Below are positions 17,748-26,141 of a stretch of DNA of 64,000 nt, in pieces. The stretch is from CBDCNP01 sp965222425 (GTDB taxonomy: Bacteria; Acidobacteriota; Vicinamibacteria; Marinacidobacterales; DATDRI01). The notes beneath the pieces are model-generated. The model did not search any database and was not told where the DNA came from. It was given only the letters and a program-made list of their open reading frames with translations. How positions within the stretch are numbered: position 1 is the stretch's first letter; every line of letters begins with the position of its first letter. The stretch covers positions 1-64,000 of the forward strand of contig CBDCTW010000020.1 of NCBI GenBank assembly GCA_965222425.1. The letters are read 5' to 3'. The translations under genes were made by a program, and so were the position numbers.

Positions 17748-18619
17748 ACGCGAGAGAATTGACTCGTTAGGGCCATCAGACTCGCGGGCGCCTCGTTGGG
17801 CGATAATCGAATGCGTTCTCCGTGCCCGGCGAGCACCCACTCGAAGCGGTAGTCTGCCAGCCGGATCAGCGATTCCACTTGCTTGTCCCACGAATACCAA
17901 CAGTAGCTTTTCGAGGCGGCTAAGCCCCCCCGCTTTCTGCTCCAGTAAAGCGAGTCACCGCTGAAGAGAAACTTCTCCTCCAAGAGAAACATCGTGCTTC
18001 CCCGTGTGTGACCGGGAACTGGAATCGCAAGAAGACCCGGCCTGATCTCCTTCGACGCTTCACCCTCGAGCAGATGGGTAGCGTAAGGTGCGACGCAGCG
18101 CTCCGCCTCGTGAATCCACACCCGAGCTTCGAAATGCTCCTGGTAGCGATCGGCGTCCGCCACGTCGTCCTGATGAGTCAGCAAGATGTCTGAGATGCCA
18201 CCTCGCTTTTCGATCTCTCGAACCAGGAGCCTCGCCCACCGCGGCGAGTCGATGAGCAAGTTCCCTTCTGGCCGCTCGACGAAGAAGCTATTGGCTCCGT
18301 AGGAGTCCGCGGAGTTGTAACCGCAATAGAAGACACCGTCTTCGAGAAGCATCGGGAACAACCCGGAAGGCATAGGCCCGGTGTCTTCGCTTCCAATGGC
18401 CCCTACCGGACAAGCGACCATCGCGCGGAAGGCATCGAGCCGGTCGTTAGTGTCGGGGGCGCCGGGGGCTCCCGGCTGTCGCGTGACTAAAGCGTGTCCA
18501 GGTCCGTCGGAGAACACTTTAGGTGCCAACTGCCGGCAGGCGTCACAGTCGATGCACGAAGAATCGACGAACCAAGGGCCGGCGACGTTTCCTGCGAGTC
18601 GTTTCTTTCGATCGGCCAT
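17744..18619 (-). CDS. Ferredoxin-metallo-beta-lactamase fusion protein
   Basis: 291 residues with two parts. Residues 17-75 form a small ferredoxin with CIDCDAC and a later CPVGAIG, enough for one Fe-S cluster. Residues 95-290 are a metallo-beta-lactamase fold: SADSYGANSFFVERPEGN, LLTHQDDVADADR, VPGHTRGSTMF, LFSGDSLYW and LAGHGERI. The first metal motif is HxDDxxD rather than HxHxDH. Comparable proteins occur in several phyla without an assigned reaction. The tight link to MFS and heme genes suggests a redox or detoxification step connected to tetrapyrroles, which is inference. Confidence 0.8.
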   Translation of the reverse strand: MADRKKRLAGNVAGPWFVDSSCIDCDACRQLAPKVFSDGPGHALVTRQPGAPGAPDTNDRLDAFRAMVACPVGAIGSEDTGPMPSGLFPMLLEDGVFYCGYNSADSYGANSFFVERPEGNLLIDSPRWARLLVREIEKRGGISDILLTHQDDVADADRYQEHFEARVWIHEAERCVAPYATHLLEGEASKEIRPGLLAIPVPGHTRGSTMFLLEEKFLFSGDSLYWSRKRGGLAASKSYCWYSWDKQVESLIRLADYRFEWVLAGHGERIRLSPNEAPASLMALTSQFSRV

Positions 18620-18671
18620 TACTTCAATCGCCTGGGGCTCCCAGCCTTCGCCAAAGGCTTCGGCTTTCGAC

Positions 18672-19076
18672 TCAGGCCTCTTCGGGTTTACGGAGACGGA
18701 TCAGCTTCGTGGAGACGAGGCCATAAAGTAGACGACCGGTGTGGGAGATCGACAGTTCCGCCGCGTCCGCTATCGCTTTCAAGCTGCGCTTTCCGTCGAT
18801 CTTGGAAAGGAGAATCCACTCGCTGGTGTTCAGGTTGATCTGTCCCCCCGTTTCGTTCTCGTCGGGTACGACGGACTCGGGAATCCAATCCACGGAAGGA
18901 ATCTGTTTGGAGATCACTGCCCATTCGTCTCTTCGGCGAGCGGCTTCGATCAGCAAGCTGGTGTTACCCTTGTTGACGGTGTTCTCGTCGGTCGTGATCC
19001 CTGGCTCGAACAGGAACTCACCGCTATTCCAGAGGACGAGTGCGTAGACTGCTTCTTCGCCCACTGGGTCTCCCAA
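18672..19076 (-). pseudogene. DUF4388-domain protein, 5'-truncated
   Basis: The frame opens in mid-domain: GDPVGEEAVYALVLWNSGEF and FEPG are the second half of a DUF4388 domain, a module common in Acidobacteriota and Myxococcota. A C-terminal winged-helix-like region follows (INLNTSEWILLSKIDGKRS). An in-frame TGA lies about 55 bases upstream and no first half of the domain is found, so the gene is probably 5'-deleted. It heads the heme operon 52 bp before the ferredoxin-MBL gene. A short product from the TTG at 19076 cannot be excluded. Confidence 0.55.
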
Positions 19077-19343
19077 CAGGGCGTGAGGGACGCTATCACG
19101 GCAAGTGCTGGTCCGTCAAGACTTTCCAGCCTGCCGCCTGACTCGGCCGAGCGTCGCGACCGCCCAACCAATGACGTTGCCGTGAATCGGCCGGGTCAGG
19201 CGGCCCTTGTGATTGGGCGGCCCCCGACCGGTACCGTGTGGCAACCTGCCTCTCGGCTCAGGCGCCCAGGCCCCTACGATGGCCCTCGCGGACCTTAGTA
19301 GTCTATAATCGGGCCGGACCAAGAAATAGCGAGGGATGACAAG

Positions 19344-20261
19344 ATGAAGAATCGTTTCCTCCTCCTGGCGTGTCTTAGCTTGGCGTTTATCGGGACCAGC
19401 GAAGCGCTTCAGATGGGCACTGGCCGGGTCACCGGAATCGTCACGGATCTAGAAGGCAATCCGATACCCGGCGCACACGTCGTGGCCACGACGGAAGGGA
19501 GTGGCCATGCGATCGAGGCCACCACCGACGAAGACGGTAAATTCGCCATGATGGGTTTCCGAGGCGGAGGCTGGACGTTCACCGTAACCGCGGAAGGTCA
19601 CTTGACACAAGCCGACACCCTCCCGATCAAAGGGATATCCAAGAACGCCCCCATCACGATCGCGCTGGATAAAATGCGGAAGGGAACCGCTACCAGTGAG
19701 GGGGCTGGCGATCTCCTGACCGAGGCCAATGAGTTCTACCACCAGGAGAACTACGACGAAGCCCTAGCGAAGTATCTAGAGCTCCTCGAGGAAAACCCGG
19801 GCCTCTATCAAATTCACGCCAACGTCGGAAATGTGTACACGCGTCAAGACAAGCTGGAAGAAGCCTTGGCCGAGTATCAAATTGTGTTGGCTGAAGACTC
19901 CTCGCACGGCCTGGCTTTGGTCATGACCGGCAACGTGCTAGTTAAACAAGGGAAGTTCGATGAAGCCGTCCCATACTTCGAGCAGGCAGTGGAGCTAAGC
20001 CCAGAGGATGAAACCCTGCCTTACAACGTTGCCGAGCTGTGCTTCAATAACGGCCAAACACAAAAGGCGATTGACTTTTACCAGAAAGCCGCCGAGATCA
20101 AACCCGATTGGTCGGAGCCTTATCTGAAGGCCGGGTACGCCTACCTGAACCTCGGAAAGTTGGACGAGGCGGCTGTTCAGTTGAAGAAAGTCATCGAGGT
20201 CGCACCGGATAGTCAGGAGGCGCAGCAGGCCCAAACGGTGCTCGACCAGCTCGGAAAATAG
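19344..20261 (+). CDS. Secreted TPR protein with N-terminal carboxypeptidase-regulatory-like domain
   Basis: 305 residues; a purine-rich GAGGGATGACAAG precedes the ATG. A signal peptide (residues 1-22, MKNRFLLLACLSLAFIG) is followed by a CarboxypepD_reg-like beta-sandwich, residues 28-110, with GRVTGIVTDLEGNPIPGAHV. At least four TPR units follow from residue 125 to the end (for example ANVGNVYTRQDKLEEALAEY). It is probably a periplasmic or exported scaffold. This architecture is frequent in Acidobacteriota. It is transcribed away from the heme operon, with about 267 bp between that holds no gene. Confidence 0.88.
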   Translation: MKNRFLLLACLSLAFIGTSEALQMGTGRVTGIVTDLEGNPIPGAHVVATTEGSGHAIEATTDEDGKFAMMGFRGGGWTFTVTAEGHLTQADTLPIKGISKNAPITIALDKMRKGTATSEGAGDLLTEANEFYHQENYDEALAKYLELLEENPGLYQIHANVGNVYTRQDKLEEALAEYQIVLAEDSSHGLALVMTGNVLVKQGKFDEAVPYFEQAVELSPEDETLPYNVAELCFNNGQTQKAIDFYQKAAEIKPDWSEPYLKAGYAYLNLGKLDEAAVQLKKVIEVAPDSQEAQQAQTVLDQLGK

Positions 20262-20271
20262 GTGTCACCTG

Positions 20272-20497
20272 CTAGTAGTACGCCACCGCCTCTCCCTGCT
20301 CGACTACCAAACGATCGACGTGCGCCGAGAGTAAGTCACACCTCTCAAGCAGAGCGGATATCTCACTACCCTGGAGCCAGCGCCCGAGACGGCTTTCCGC
20401 TCGCTCCCGATCCCGTTCGCGAAGTTTATCGATAGCCGAGCGTGAGAATCGGCGGAGCTCTTCGGTCGCGGGAAGCTCCTTATAGAGACGGAGTTCC
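20272..20497 (-). pseudogene. C-terminal fragment of an unassigned helical protein
   Basis: About 74 codons end at a TAG at 20272, converging on the TPR gene. The sequence is strongly helical and charged (ELPATEELRRFSRSAIDK, then LRERDRERAESRLGRW). Its upstream part is cut at 20498 by the family G repeat. I do not recognise the family. Confidence 0.5.
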
Positions 20498-20499
20498 GG

Positions 20500-20613
20500 T
20501 GCCTTGGTGCATAACTCTGGACAACTCTAAAGGAATCAGCAGGTTACGTTTTTGGGCAAAAAACAGCAGGGTCAATGGAATCAATGACTTACCTGTATTT
20601 ATGCACCAAGGCA
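20500..20613. repeat. 114-bp MITE-like repeat, family G
   Basis: Near-perfect inverted ends TGCCTTGGTGCATAA and TTATGCACCAAGGCA. The terminus matches the IS5-type element at 39630-40716 (TGCCTTGGTGCACAA), so it is probably a non-autonomous derivative mobilised by that transposase. It separates two unrelated gene fragments. Confidence 0.85.
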
Positions 20614-21061
20614 CCACCTCGTCGGTGACGTTCATCAACCGCTCCACTCGAGCGCGCGGGTCACCAACGCCGAACCGCACGGCGATCGCGGAGGGAACGA
20701 TTTCGCGCTCGACGACCCGGAGTCCTGGGGGAACTTACACGCGTTTTGGGACTCGATACAGATGCGCGCCCGTCGCAAGCACCACAGCGAAGGCTATCCG
20801 GCATGGGTCGACCGGATCGCGGGCGAGATCACAACGCTTCATTCACGCGCAACGCTCGCGAGCGAGATGAGCGTTCAAGGATTCACCGACTGGTCCAAAG
20901 CCGGCGCCAAGCTTGCAAGGACGCGCTTGTACCCGTCGTATCTTGTTCGAGATGCGCGGCCGCCGAAGCAGTATCAGGACGAAGCCCAAGAGGTCGCCGA
21001 TCGGCAGATGGCGCTCGCCGGGTACCGGCTCGCGGCGCTTCTGAATGGGCTCCTTCGCTAG
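20614..21061 (+). pseudogene. S1/P1-type nuclease, C-terminal half
   Basis: The frame begins exactly at the family G border with HLVGDVHQPLHSSARV, then GDRGGNDF and NLHAFWDS. These are zinc-ligand motifs of the S1/P1 nuclease family (His and Asp in GDVHQPLH and GGNDF). The frame runs to a TAG at 21059. The N-terminal half with the first Trp/His ligands is missing, so the trinuclear zinc site is incomplete. A family D repeat starts 2 bp after the stop. Confidence 0.8.
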
Positions 21062-21063
21062 GG

Positions 21064-21229
21064 GGTGCTTGCGCTGTTTGCTGTTGGTGATGTGTACGCA
21101 TCCCTTTACAAAAAATGGGCTTACGCTTCATTTAGCGCGTAGCGAAGGTCGTGAGCCCTATTTGGGCGGTAATTTAATGCACCGTAAAGTCTTAGCGTCA
21201 TTTCACCAACACTTAATGGCGGAAGCACC
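21064..21229 (+). repeat. 166-bp MITE-like repeat, family D
   Basis: A complete copy, same orientation as 3064-3229. It directly follows the stop of the nuclease fragment and is followed by a 53-bp piece of family A. Confidence 0.85.
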
Positions 21230-21283
21230 CCGCAGGGCTGACTTCCGACCCATGGGCTGGCGGATGAATAAATAGAAGGCACA
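21230..21283 (+). repeat. Terminal fragment of short repeat family A
   Basis: Carries the AATAAATAGAAGGCACA end. Its border at 21283 is also the breakpoint of the amidohydrolase fragment that follows. Confidence 0.75.
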
Positions 21284-21597
21284 GGCAGCTTACAATCGAT
21301 TTCACGCATCTGTGCCTTTAACAGATGCTGATGCGCATCGTGAAGACCAGGCATTGCCATTCTGCCCTTTAGATCAACGATTCGCGTTTCTGGGCCAACA
21401 AACGCTCCGATATCTTCATCCTTGCCTACATACAGAAAGAGAGCACTCTTGATTGCAACGGACTGTGCCCAAGGAAGACGTGCATTTACGGTATAGATTT
21501 TTCCGTTTTTGTAAACGACATCAGCATCTTGCTGTGCGAATGCACTGTCAACCACTGTGAGTAGCAAGAATCCAAGGATTATCAGATTGGTATTCAT
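21284..21597 (-). pseudogene. YtcJ-type amidohydrolase, N-terminal fragment
   Basis: Starts with a signal peptide (MNTNLIILGFLLLTVVDSA) and the beta-sandwich strand VVYKNGKIYTVN. The metal-binding start of the barrel, GLHDAHQHLLKAQ, follows, where the H-x-H-type motif reads HDAHQH. After DCKL the sequence passes into repeat DNA at 21283. About 104 residues of a protein that is normally near 550 remain. The C-terminal fragment of the same family lies upstream on the same strand, i.e. in the wrong order. Confidence 0.8.
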
Positions 21598-21776
21598 TTT
21601 TTGGTTCTTCTCAGGGCCCGCGACTCTCCGTTCGCTCGCGCCCGCAGGTTCGTCAACGGCTGTTCTGGTCGATCCTGAAGTCGATCTTGAAGCTCGTCGG
21701 GCGTAAACCAGGAATACCTGATCGACGACACATCATAATCAGGGCCTACGAGCGGAAGCAAGATATCCCGGCAGGC
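21598..21776. other. Spacer between the two amidohydrolase fragments
   Basis: 179 bp without a recognisable gene, between the stop of the C-terminal fragment and the start of the N-terminal fragment. It should hold the promoter of the latter, but no clear -10/-35 pair was identified. Confidence 0.4.
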
Positions 21777-22590
21777 CTATTGTTCATATTGTTCAGCCTG
21801 ATATACAACTTGGCCTTCGAATACGGTTTCTAGGACGAGGGTGTCTGCTATTTGCGCCGGTGGTATTTCGAACAGATTGCGATCGAGCACAATCATATCG
21901 GCAGATTTCCCCACTTCAATGGAACCATAGGTTTTCTGTTTACCCATAGCGATAGCACCATTCAACGTCATTGCCTTGATAGCTTCATGCAGGTTGATTG
22001 ACTCGTCACCGTGATCGACTAGACCAGAAAGTGCTGGAAAGAGATTCGGTTCGGGCAATATCGCCCAATCGCTACCGATAGTCATCAGGGTATTGTGATC
22101 GAGCACAGTCCTGAATTGGTAGGCCTTGGGCAGATAGGCTGTGAGCAGATTGGCAGTGAGCGCACCTCTAATTTGCCAGATTCCCGGTGACATTTCCGCG
22201 ACGGCATTGAGCTTACTTAGTCGGGGAATATCCACCGCTTTATAGCGAATACTATGGGTGATCTCGTGGTATATACCGGAGTCCCCATTTGCCTCGCGTG
22301 CCGCGGCGATGGCATTCACTGCCGTCCGCGTGGCAGCGGTGCCGACGGCGTGCATCTTCACCTTAATTCCCATTCTGTCGAAATCCGTCACCAATCTGTT
22401 TAATGTCTCCGGGCTCTGGCGCAAACGTTCAACAGGGATGTTTCCGGCAGCATCTATATCCACATCGGCGTTATGTGGCTGTAGTGGAGAGCCGTCCACA
22501 AAAATCTTAACGGCATCCGTATCCAAACGCGGTGATTTGTAACTTGCCGTGACACGCTCCATCTCGGCAGGGGGCAGATGACTCCTTCCC
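21777..22590 (-). pseudogene. YtcJ-type amidohydrolase, C-terminal fragment
   Basis: About 270 residues from the repeat border to a TAG. Motifs: AVKIFVDGSPLQ with the bridging region, HAVGTAATRTAVNAI with a metal His, EITHSIRY with another His, and TIGSDWAILPEPNLFP with the catalytic Asp. A C-terminal SIEVGKSADMIVLDRN strand returns to the beta-sandwich. The first approximately 300 residues are absent, and there is no start other than internal ATGs (22562). Together with the fragment at 21284 it leaves about 190 residues of the family length unaccounted for. Confidence 0.8.
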
Positions 22591-22595
22591 CGTCC

Positions 22596-22768
22596 TGTGC
22601 CAAAACTCGGCCCTTTTGAAATAGACGATAAATCAGCAACTTAGTGCCTGTGTTTGCGGCCGTGCCAAGGGCCGAGCGCGAACAAACGACCAAATCATAC
22701 CGGCATGGTCCCGGCAGACCGGAGACTAATCAGGTTCGGTGCGCGCGGATGAATAAATAGAAGGCACA
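22596..22768 (+). repeat. Complete short repeat, family B (173 bp)
   Basis: Runs from TGTGCCAAAACTCGGCCC to AATAAATAGAAGGCACA. Its first 80 bases resemble the left end of the rve IS (52946), and its last 25 are shared with family A. Same length as 25854-26026. Confidence 0.85.
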
Positions 22769-23095
22769 CGTTGTCAAGATAAGAAATTCTGGTTCTCCGA
22801 TCGGTTATACCAATGACCTGCTCCCCGAAAACTGGTAATCTGAGTTGGAATCGGAGCTGAGATAATGGCCGTGAAGAGGAACGGTCATGAAGCGAAAGCG
22901 TTTCGAGCAATGGCGCCAGGACTAAAACACGGTTCGACCTCACAGCTCCCTCGGCTATCTCACGCCGGAGGAGTTCACTCGAAGTCGAGTCGCCTAACAA
23001 GCCTGATGCTCAGCCCCGAAACGGATTCAGGTTTGTAGCAGAGAAGGGGGCAGGTCACCATAATAGGACTTGGCGACGGTGCTGCGAAGCCTATC
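22769..23095 (+). other. IS3-type transposase tail and unassigned sequence
   Basis: Positions 22941-22997 read HSSLGYLTPEEFTRSRVA and a stop, the usual end of an IS3-family OrfB of a type different from the element at 31947. The rest of this 327-bp stretch holds no gene I recognise. Confidence 0.5.
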
Positions 23096-23929
23096 ATGGA
23101 ACCGATGACACGCACTCTTGACACTCCACTCCCGCGAACAGAGAAGCTTTGGAACCACTGGGGCCACGCTGCGGTAGTGGTTTCGATCGCGTCGTCGCTG
23201 CTCTCCGGAACGGCCGAGGCTGAAGACCTCTACCTGCGAGCAGGGATCGGCGTAGACCGCCCGACCGAAACACAATTCACCGACGAGGATTGTTCGAGCG
23301 TTCTCCCGGCTGCTCTTTACGGCTGTGGTAGGGGCGGCGACGGCGCGCCGCTCCGTTCGGTTGGGGACTTCGGCACGGCCGCGGGCCTGGAGCTTGGGCT
23401 AGGTTACGCTGTTGCTCCCGCCTTGAGACTGGAGGCATTCGTTGAATACTGGCCGCGATTGACTTTCGATGGTCGCGCCAACTTCCTGGACCCCGAACGC
23501 CTGCAATCGGTTTCTGCGGATCTATCCTCTCTGTCCGGTATGCTGGCCGCTTATGTCGATCTCCCGGAATCGGGTTTACGCAAGCTCGGTCTGCTCAGCC
23601 CATTCGTCGGCGGAGGCATCGGTGCCGCTCGAGTTGCAATCGGTGAGACGCGCATGACGTTCCCGAAGACGACAACCTTCGTTCCGGGCACCAGCCGGAG
23701 TGGTCTAACCTGGATGCTTACAGTTGGGCTGGGGATATCGTTGGCTGAGCAGACGACGCTCGATCTTGCCTGGCGTTACACAGATTACGGTGTCATCGAG
23801 ACCGGCGAAGGCAGGGGTCGGGTCGAATGGCGCGATGGAAGCCGGGAACCGTTGGCGCTCGATCTGGCTCCTACACGGGCGAAGTTGAGGAGCCACGGGC
23901 TTCGACTGTCCCTGCGTTACGCGTTCTGA
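23096..23929 (+). CDS. Outer-membrane beta-barrel protein
   Basis: 277 residues. After a basic start and a hydrophobic stretch (residues 25-42) comes a signal-cleavage-like TAEAED. Alternating hydrophobic strands follow, rich in aromatic and Gly residues (LYLRAGIGVD, AAGLELGLGYAV, FVGGGIGAARVAIG, TLDLAWRYTDYG), ending LRLSLRYAF with the terminal Phe required for BAM recognition. It resembles the small OmpA/Opa-like barrel families (8-12 strands). Ligand unknown. ATG 23105 is a possible alternative start. No operon partner. Confidence 0.8.
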   Translation: MEPMTRTLDTPLPRTEKLWNHWGHAAVVVSIASSLLSGTAEAEDLYLRAGIGVDRPTETQFTDEDCSSVLPAALYGCGRGGDGAPLRSVGDFGTAAGLELGLGYAVAPALRLEAFVEYWPRLTFDGRANFLDPERLQSVSADLSSLSGMLAAYVDLPESGLRKLGLLSPFVGGGIGAARVAIGETRMTFPKTTTFVPGTSRSGLTWMLTVGLGISLAEQTTLDLAWRYTDYGVIETGEGRGRVEWRDGSREPLALDLAPTRAKLRSHGLRLSLRYAF

Positions 23930-24320
23930 TTGGCCGGCCACTTGGTCGTCGATGTCTTCCCCGGCGCTGGCGAGTTCGAAGACAAGGCCGTCGTCCTGCT
24001 CGGATTTGGCACCATGTGGGTTCAGGGGTTGGTTCAGTAACCTAGTCAGCAGACGAGGGAGCGGGCTTCAGGTCCGGTCTCCTGTCCTATGACCCGCAAA
24101 AAAGAAGATCGCGTACCGCTGGATCAACTTTTTGCGGAGCACAACAGCTGGATCGGCGCGCTCATGACCGATGATTCTAGCTTCCATTGGCGAACCAAGC
24201 GTAGACACGTCTAATCCGAAACCTCCCGGCGAGCCGGTCTTGAGTTCGTTTGTGTTTTTGGACACGACGGGGAACGAACCCGCCGCGTATCTGCTGTTTG
24301 TCTTTGCTCATCGAAACCCC
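23930..24320. other. Repeat-rich stretch (families E and F)
   Basis: 24089-24143 is a 55-bp family E palindrome (ACCCGCAAAAAAG to CTTTTTGCGGAGCACA). 24168-24270 is a family F piece ending TTGTGTTTTTGGACACGAC, recurring near 25520, 31860, 41718 and 58897. No gene was recognised in the first 150 bp. Confidence 0.55.
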
Positions 24321-24488
24321 CTACCTCACCGGGGCCATATCGAAGTGCTGAGCGTCGAGGTAAACCAGCCGGTGTGGCATTCTGGCCCTGATGGTTTCGG
24401 CCAGACGGGGAAGGATTTTGTCTTCGCGATATCGCAGGGCCATCCACATCGGGAAACTCTCGGCGAGATCCTCGCGCGTCGGATAATC
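24321..24488 (-). pseudogene. C-terminal fragment of a conserved hypothetical protein
   Basis: About 55 codons end MAPVR at 24321. The text YPTREDLAESFPMWMALRYR and MPHRLVYLDAQHFDMAP has the composition of a real protein tail (I have a weak impression of a metallopeptidase-like family). Its N-terminal side is cut at 24488 by a family D repeat. Confidence 0.5.
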
Positions 24489-24654
24489 GGTGCTTGTGCC
24501 GTTTGCTGTTGGTGATATGTACGCATCCCTTTGTAAAAAATGAGCTTACGCTCCATTTAGCGCGCAGCGAAGGTCACGAGCGCTATTTTGGCTGTAATTA
24601 AATGCACCGTAATGTCTTAGCATCATCTCACCAACACTTAATGGCGGAAGCACC
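24489..24654 (+). repeat. 166-bp MITE-like repeat, family D
   Basis: A complete copy with the same ends and length as 3064-3229. Its left end is the breakpoint of the preceding gene fragment. Confidence 0.85.
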
Positions 24655-24714
24655 CCCAGAGGTTTTGAAAAGCGGGGTCGGGAGGATAGGATTTGAACTT
24701 GTGGCCGTCAAGTT

Positions 24715-25392
24715 ATGAGTCATTCCGTTCGCAACCACCTTCGCCTCGAGATCGATTCCTACGACGAAACCATTCGCCAGTTTATCCCGGGCTACGAGGA
24801 AGGATTGACCTGGGCTGCCCGCGAAATCGCCGGCATCCGGCCCACCCTAGTGCTAGACCTCGGTGCGGGAACGGGGGCTCTGGCAGAGGCGATGCTGGAA
24901 CATGAAGGCGTGGGTGTCGTCAAGGCCATCGACGTGGATGCGGAGATGCTGGACCCGGGCACGTATCCCGACTCAAGCGATTCCGGAGCCCGCGCGCGTT
25001 TCCAGAAGTGTTCCTTCGAATCTCCGCTCCCGGAATGTGACGCCGTGTCCGCTTGCCTGGCCCTGCACCACGTTCCCACGATGGAACGCAAGCGTGCACT
25101 GTACAAGGGCATTTTCCGGACGCTTCGCCCTGGCGGGGTGTTCGTGAATGCCGACGTGACCATGAGCGCACACCCGGTGAGGCAGGAGCAGTGCTACCGC
25201 ATATGGGCTGGCCACTTGGTTTCGTGCGGCATAGACGAACGGCGCGCTTATGAGCACTTCGACGAGTGGGCGTCCGAAGACACCTACTTCCCGCTCGACG
25301 ACGAGCTTACCGCCATGCGCGAAGCCGGATTTAACGCTGAATGTGCCTGGCGGGAACCCCCGCATACTCTTCTAGTCGGACGCAAGAAATAA
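24715..25392 (+). CDS. Class I SAM-dependent methyltransferase
   Basis: 225 residues, complete. Motif I LVLDLGAGTGALAEAML lies near residue 43, an acidic residue after strand 2 lies in VVKAIDVDAEML, motif IV-like SACLALHHVP lies near 103, and post-motif LRPGGVFVNADVTMS near 130. The fold and length fit a small-molecule methyltransferase. Substrate unknown. The start is taken at ATG 24715; no strong ribosome site precedes it. It stands alone between repeats, so it may have been carried in with them. Confidence 0.82.
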   Translation: MSHSVRNHLRLEIDSYDETIRQFIPGYEEGLTWAAREIAGIRPTLVLDLGAGTGALAEAMLEHEGVGVVKAIDVDAEMLDPGTYPDSSDSGARARFQKCSFESPLPECDAVSACLALHHVPTMERKRALYKGIFRTLRPGGVFVNADVTMSAHPVRQEQCYRIWAGHLVSCGIDERRAYEHFDEWASEDTYFPLDDELTAMREAGFNAECAWREPPHTLLVGRKK

Positions 25393-25577
25393 GGTGCCAG
25401 GTCGTGTGGTGCTTTCGCCATCAAGTGTTGGTGAGATGACGCTAAGCGGCCTGTTGGTCACGCTGGATCCAACCAGCGATGGCGACCAACAACAATGTCA
25501 AGGGCTGCATCGGCATCCTCATGATCGAGGATTCTAGCTTCTATTGGCGAAACAAGCATAGACGTGTGGATTGAACT
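25393..25577. repeat. Pieces of repeat families D and F
   Basis: 25410-25450 matches one end of family D (CATCAAGTGTTGGTGAGATG). About 25518-25570 matches family F (GAGGATTCTAGCTTC). They border the ADP-ribosylglycohydrolase stub. Confidence 0.5.
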
Positions 25578-25689
25578 GTCCGCGTAGCTGGAACTCCACG
25601 ATCGTCCCGACAGCGTCACCGACCGCCAGCCCGAGCAGGGCCCCCCTCGAAAACGTCGCGGGCTGCGCATGGACGACCTCATGCCGCAC
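25578..25689 (-). pseudogene. ADP-ribosylglycohydrolase, N-terminal stub
   Basis: From GTG 25689 about 35 codons are readable, including SRGALLGLAVGDAVGTIVEF. This is the diagnostic opening of the ADP-ribosylglycohydrolase (DraG-like) family. The frame then enters repeat F. The catalytic remainder is not in the window. Confidence 0.65.
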
Positions 25690-25699
25690 TCCTACCGTC

Positions 25700-25832
25700 G
25701 GAGGTTGCCTGGGCTCCGGTTCTTGGTGCCATCGTACTTGGCTGCGATGAGGTAGCGCGGTACCAGCGTAGAAGCGTAGCGGGTGTGGCAACGGACGCAA
25801 TCTGGGCCAGCGCCTCGCGGCCCAGATTACCG
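25700..25832 (-). mobile_element. Internal fragment of the rve-type IS
   Basis: In reverse orientation it matches about 53265-53375 of the rve IS transposase gene (LAQIASVATPATLLRWY region). Neither element end is present. Confidence 0.75.
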
Positions 25833-25853
25833 CGTGGAGCTGGGTCCACGAGC

Positions 25854-26026
25854 TGTGCCTTCTATTTATTCATCCGCGCGCCCCGAACTTGATCGGTCTC
25901 CGGTCTCCCGGGACCATGTCTGCATGATCTCGTCGTTTGTTCGCGCTCGGCCCTTGGCACGGCCGCAAACACAGACACTAAGTTGCTGATTTATGGTCTA
26001 TTTCAAAAGGGCCGAGTTTTGGCACA
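25854..26026 (-). repeat. Complete short repeat, family B (173 bp)
   Basis: Inverse orientation relative to 22596-22768, with the same two ends. A family E end (TTTTTTGCGGATCACA) follows at about 26040-26055. Confidence 0.85.
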
Positions 26027-26141
26027 GGACGGGATCTGCTTTTTTGCGGATCACAGCCTAACTGGCCGTCCGCCAGAGTCCTGATTGAATGAGATTGTAG
26101 GCTCTAAATGTTCAGTGAGCAAACACCTGCCGGGAGCGGGC

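Noticed and set aside
20616..20720. Minus-strand frame that seemed to continue the hypothetical protein at 20272 across the family G repeat
   Set aside because: The plus strand there encodes clear S1/P1 nuclease motifs, so the minus frame is a shadow and the repeat separates two different genes.
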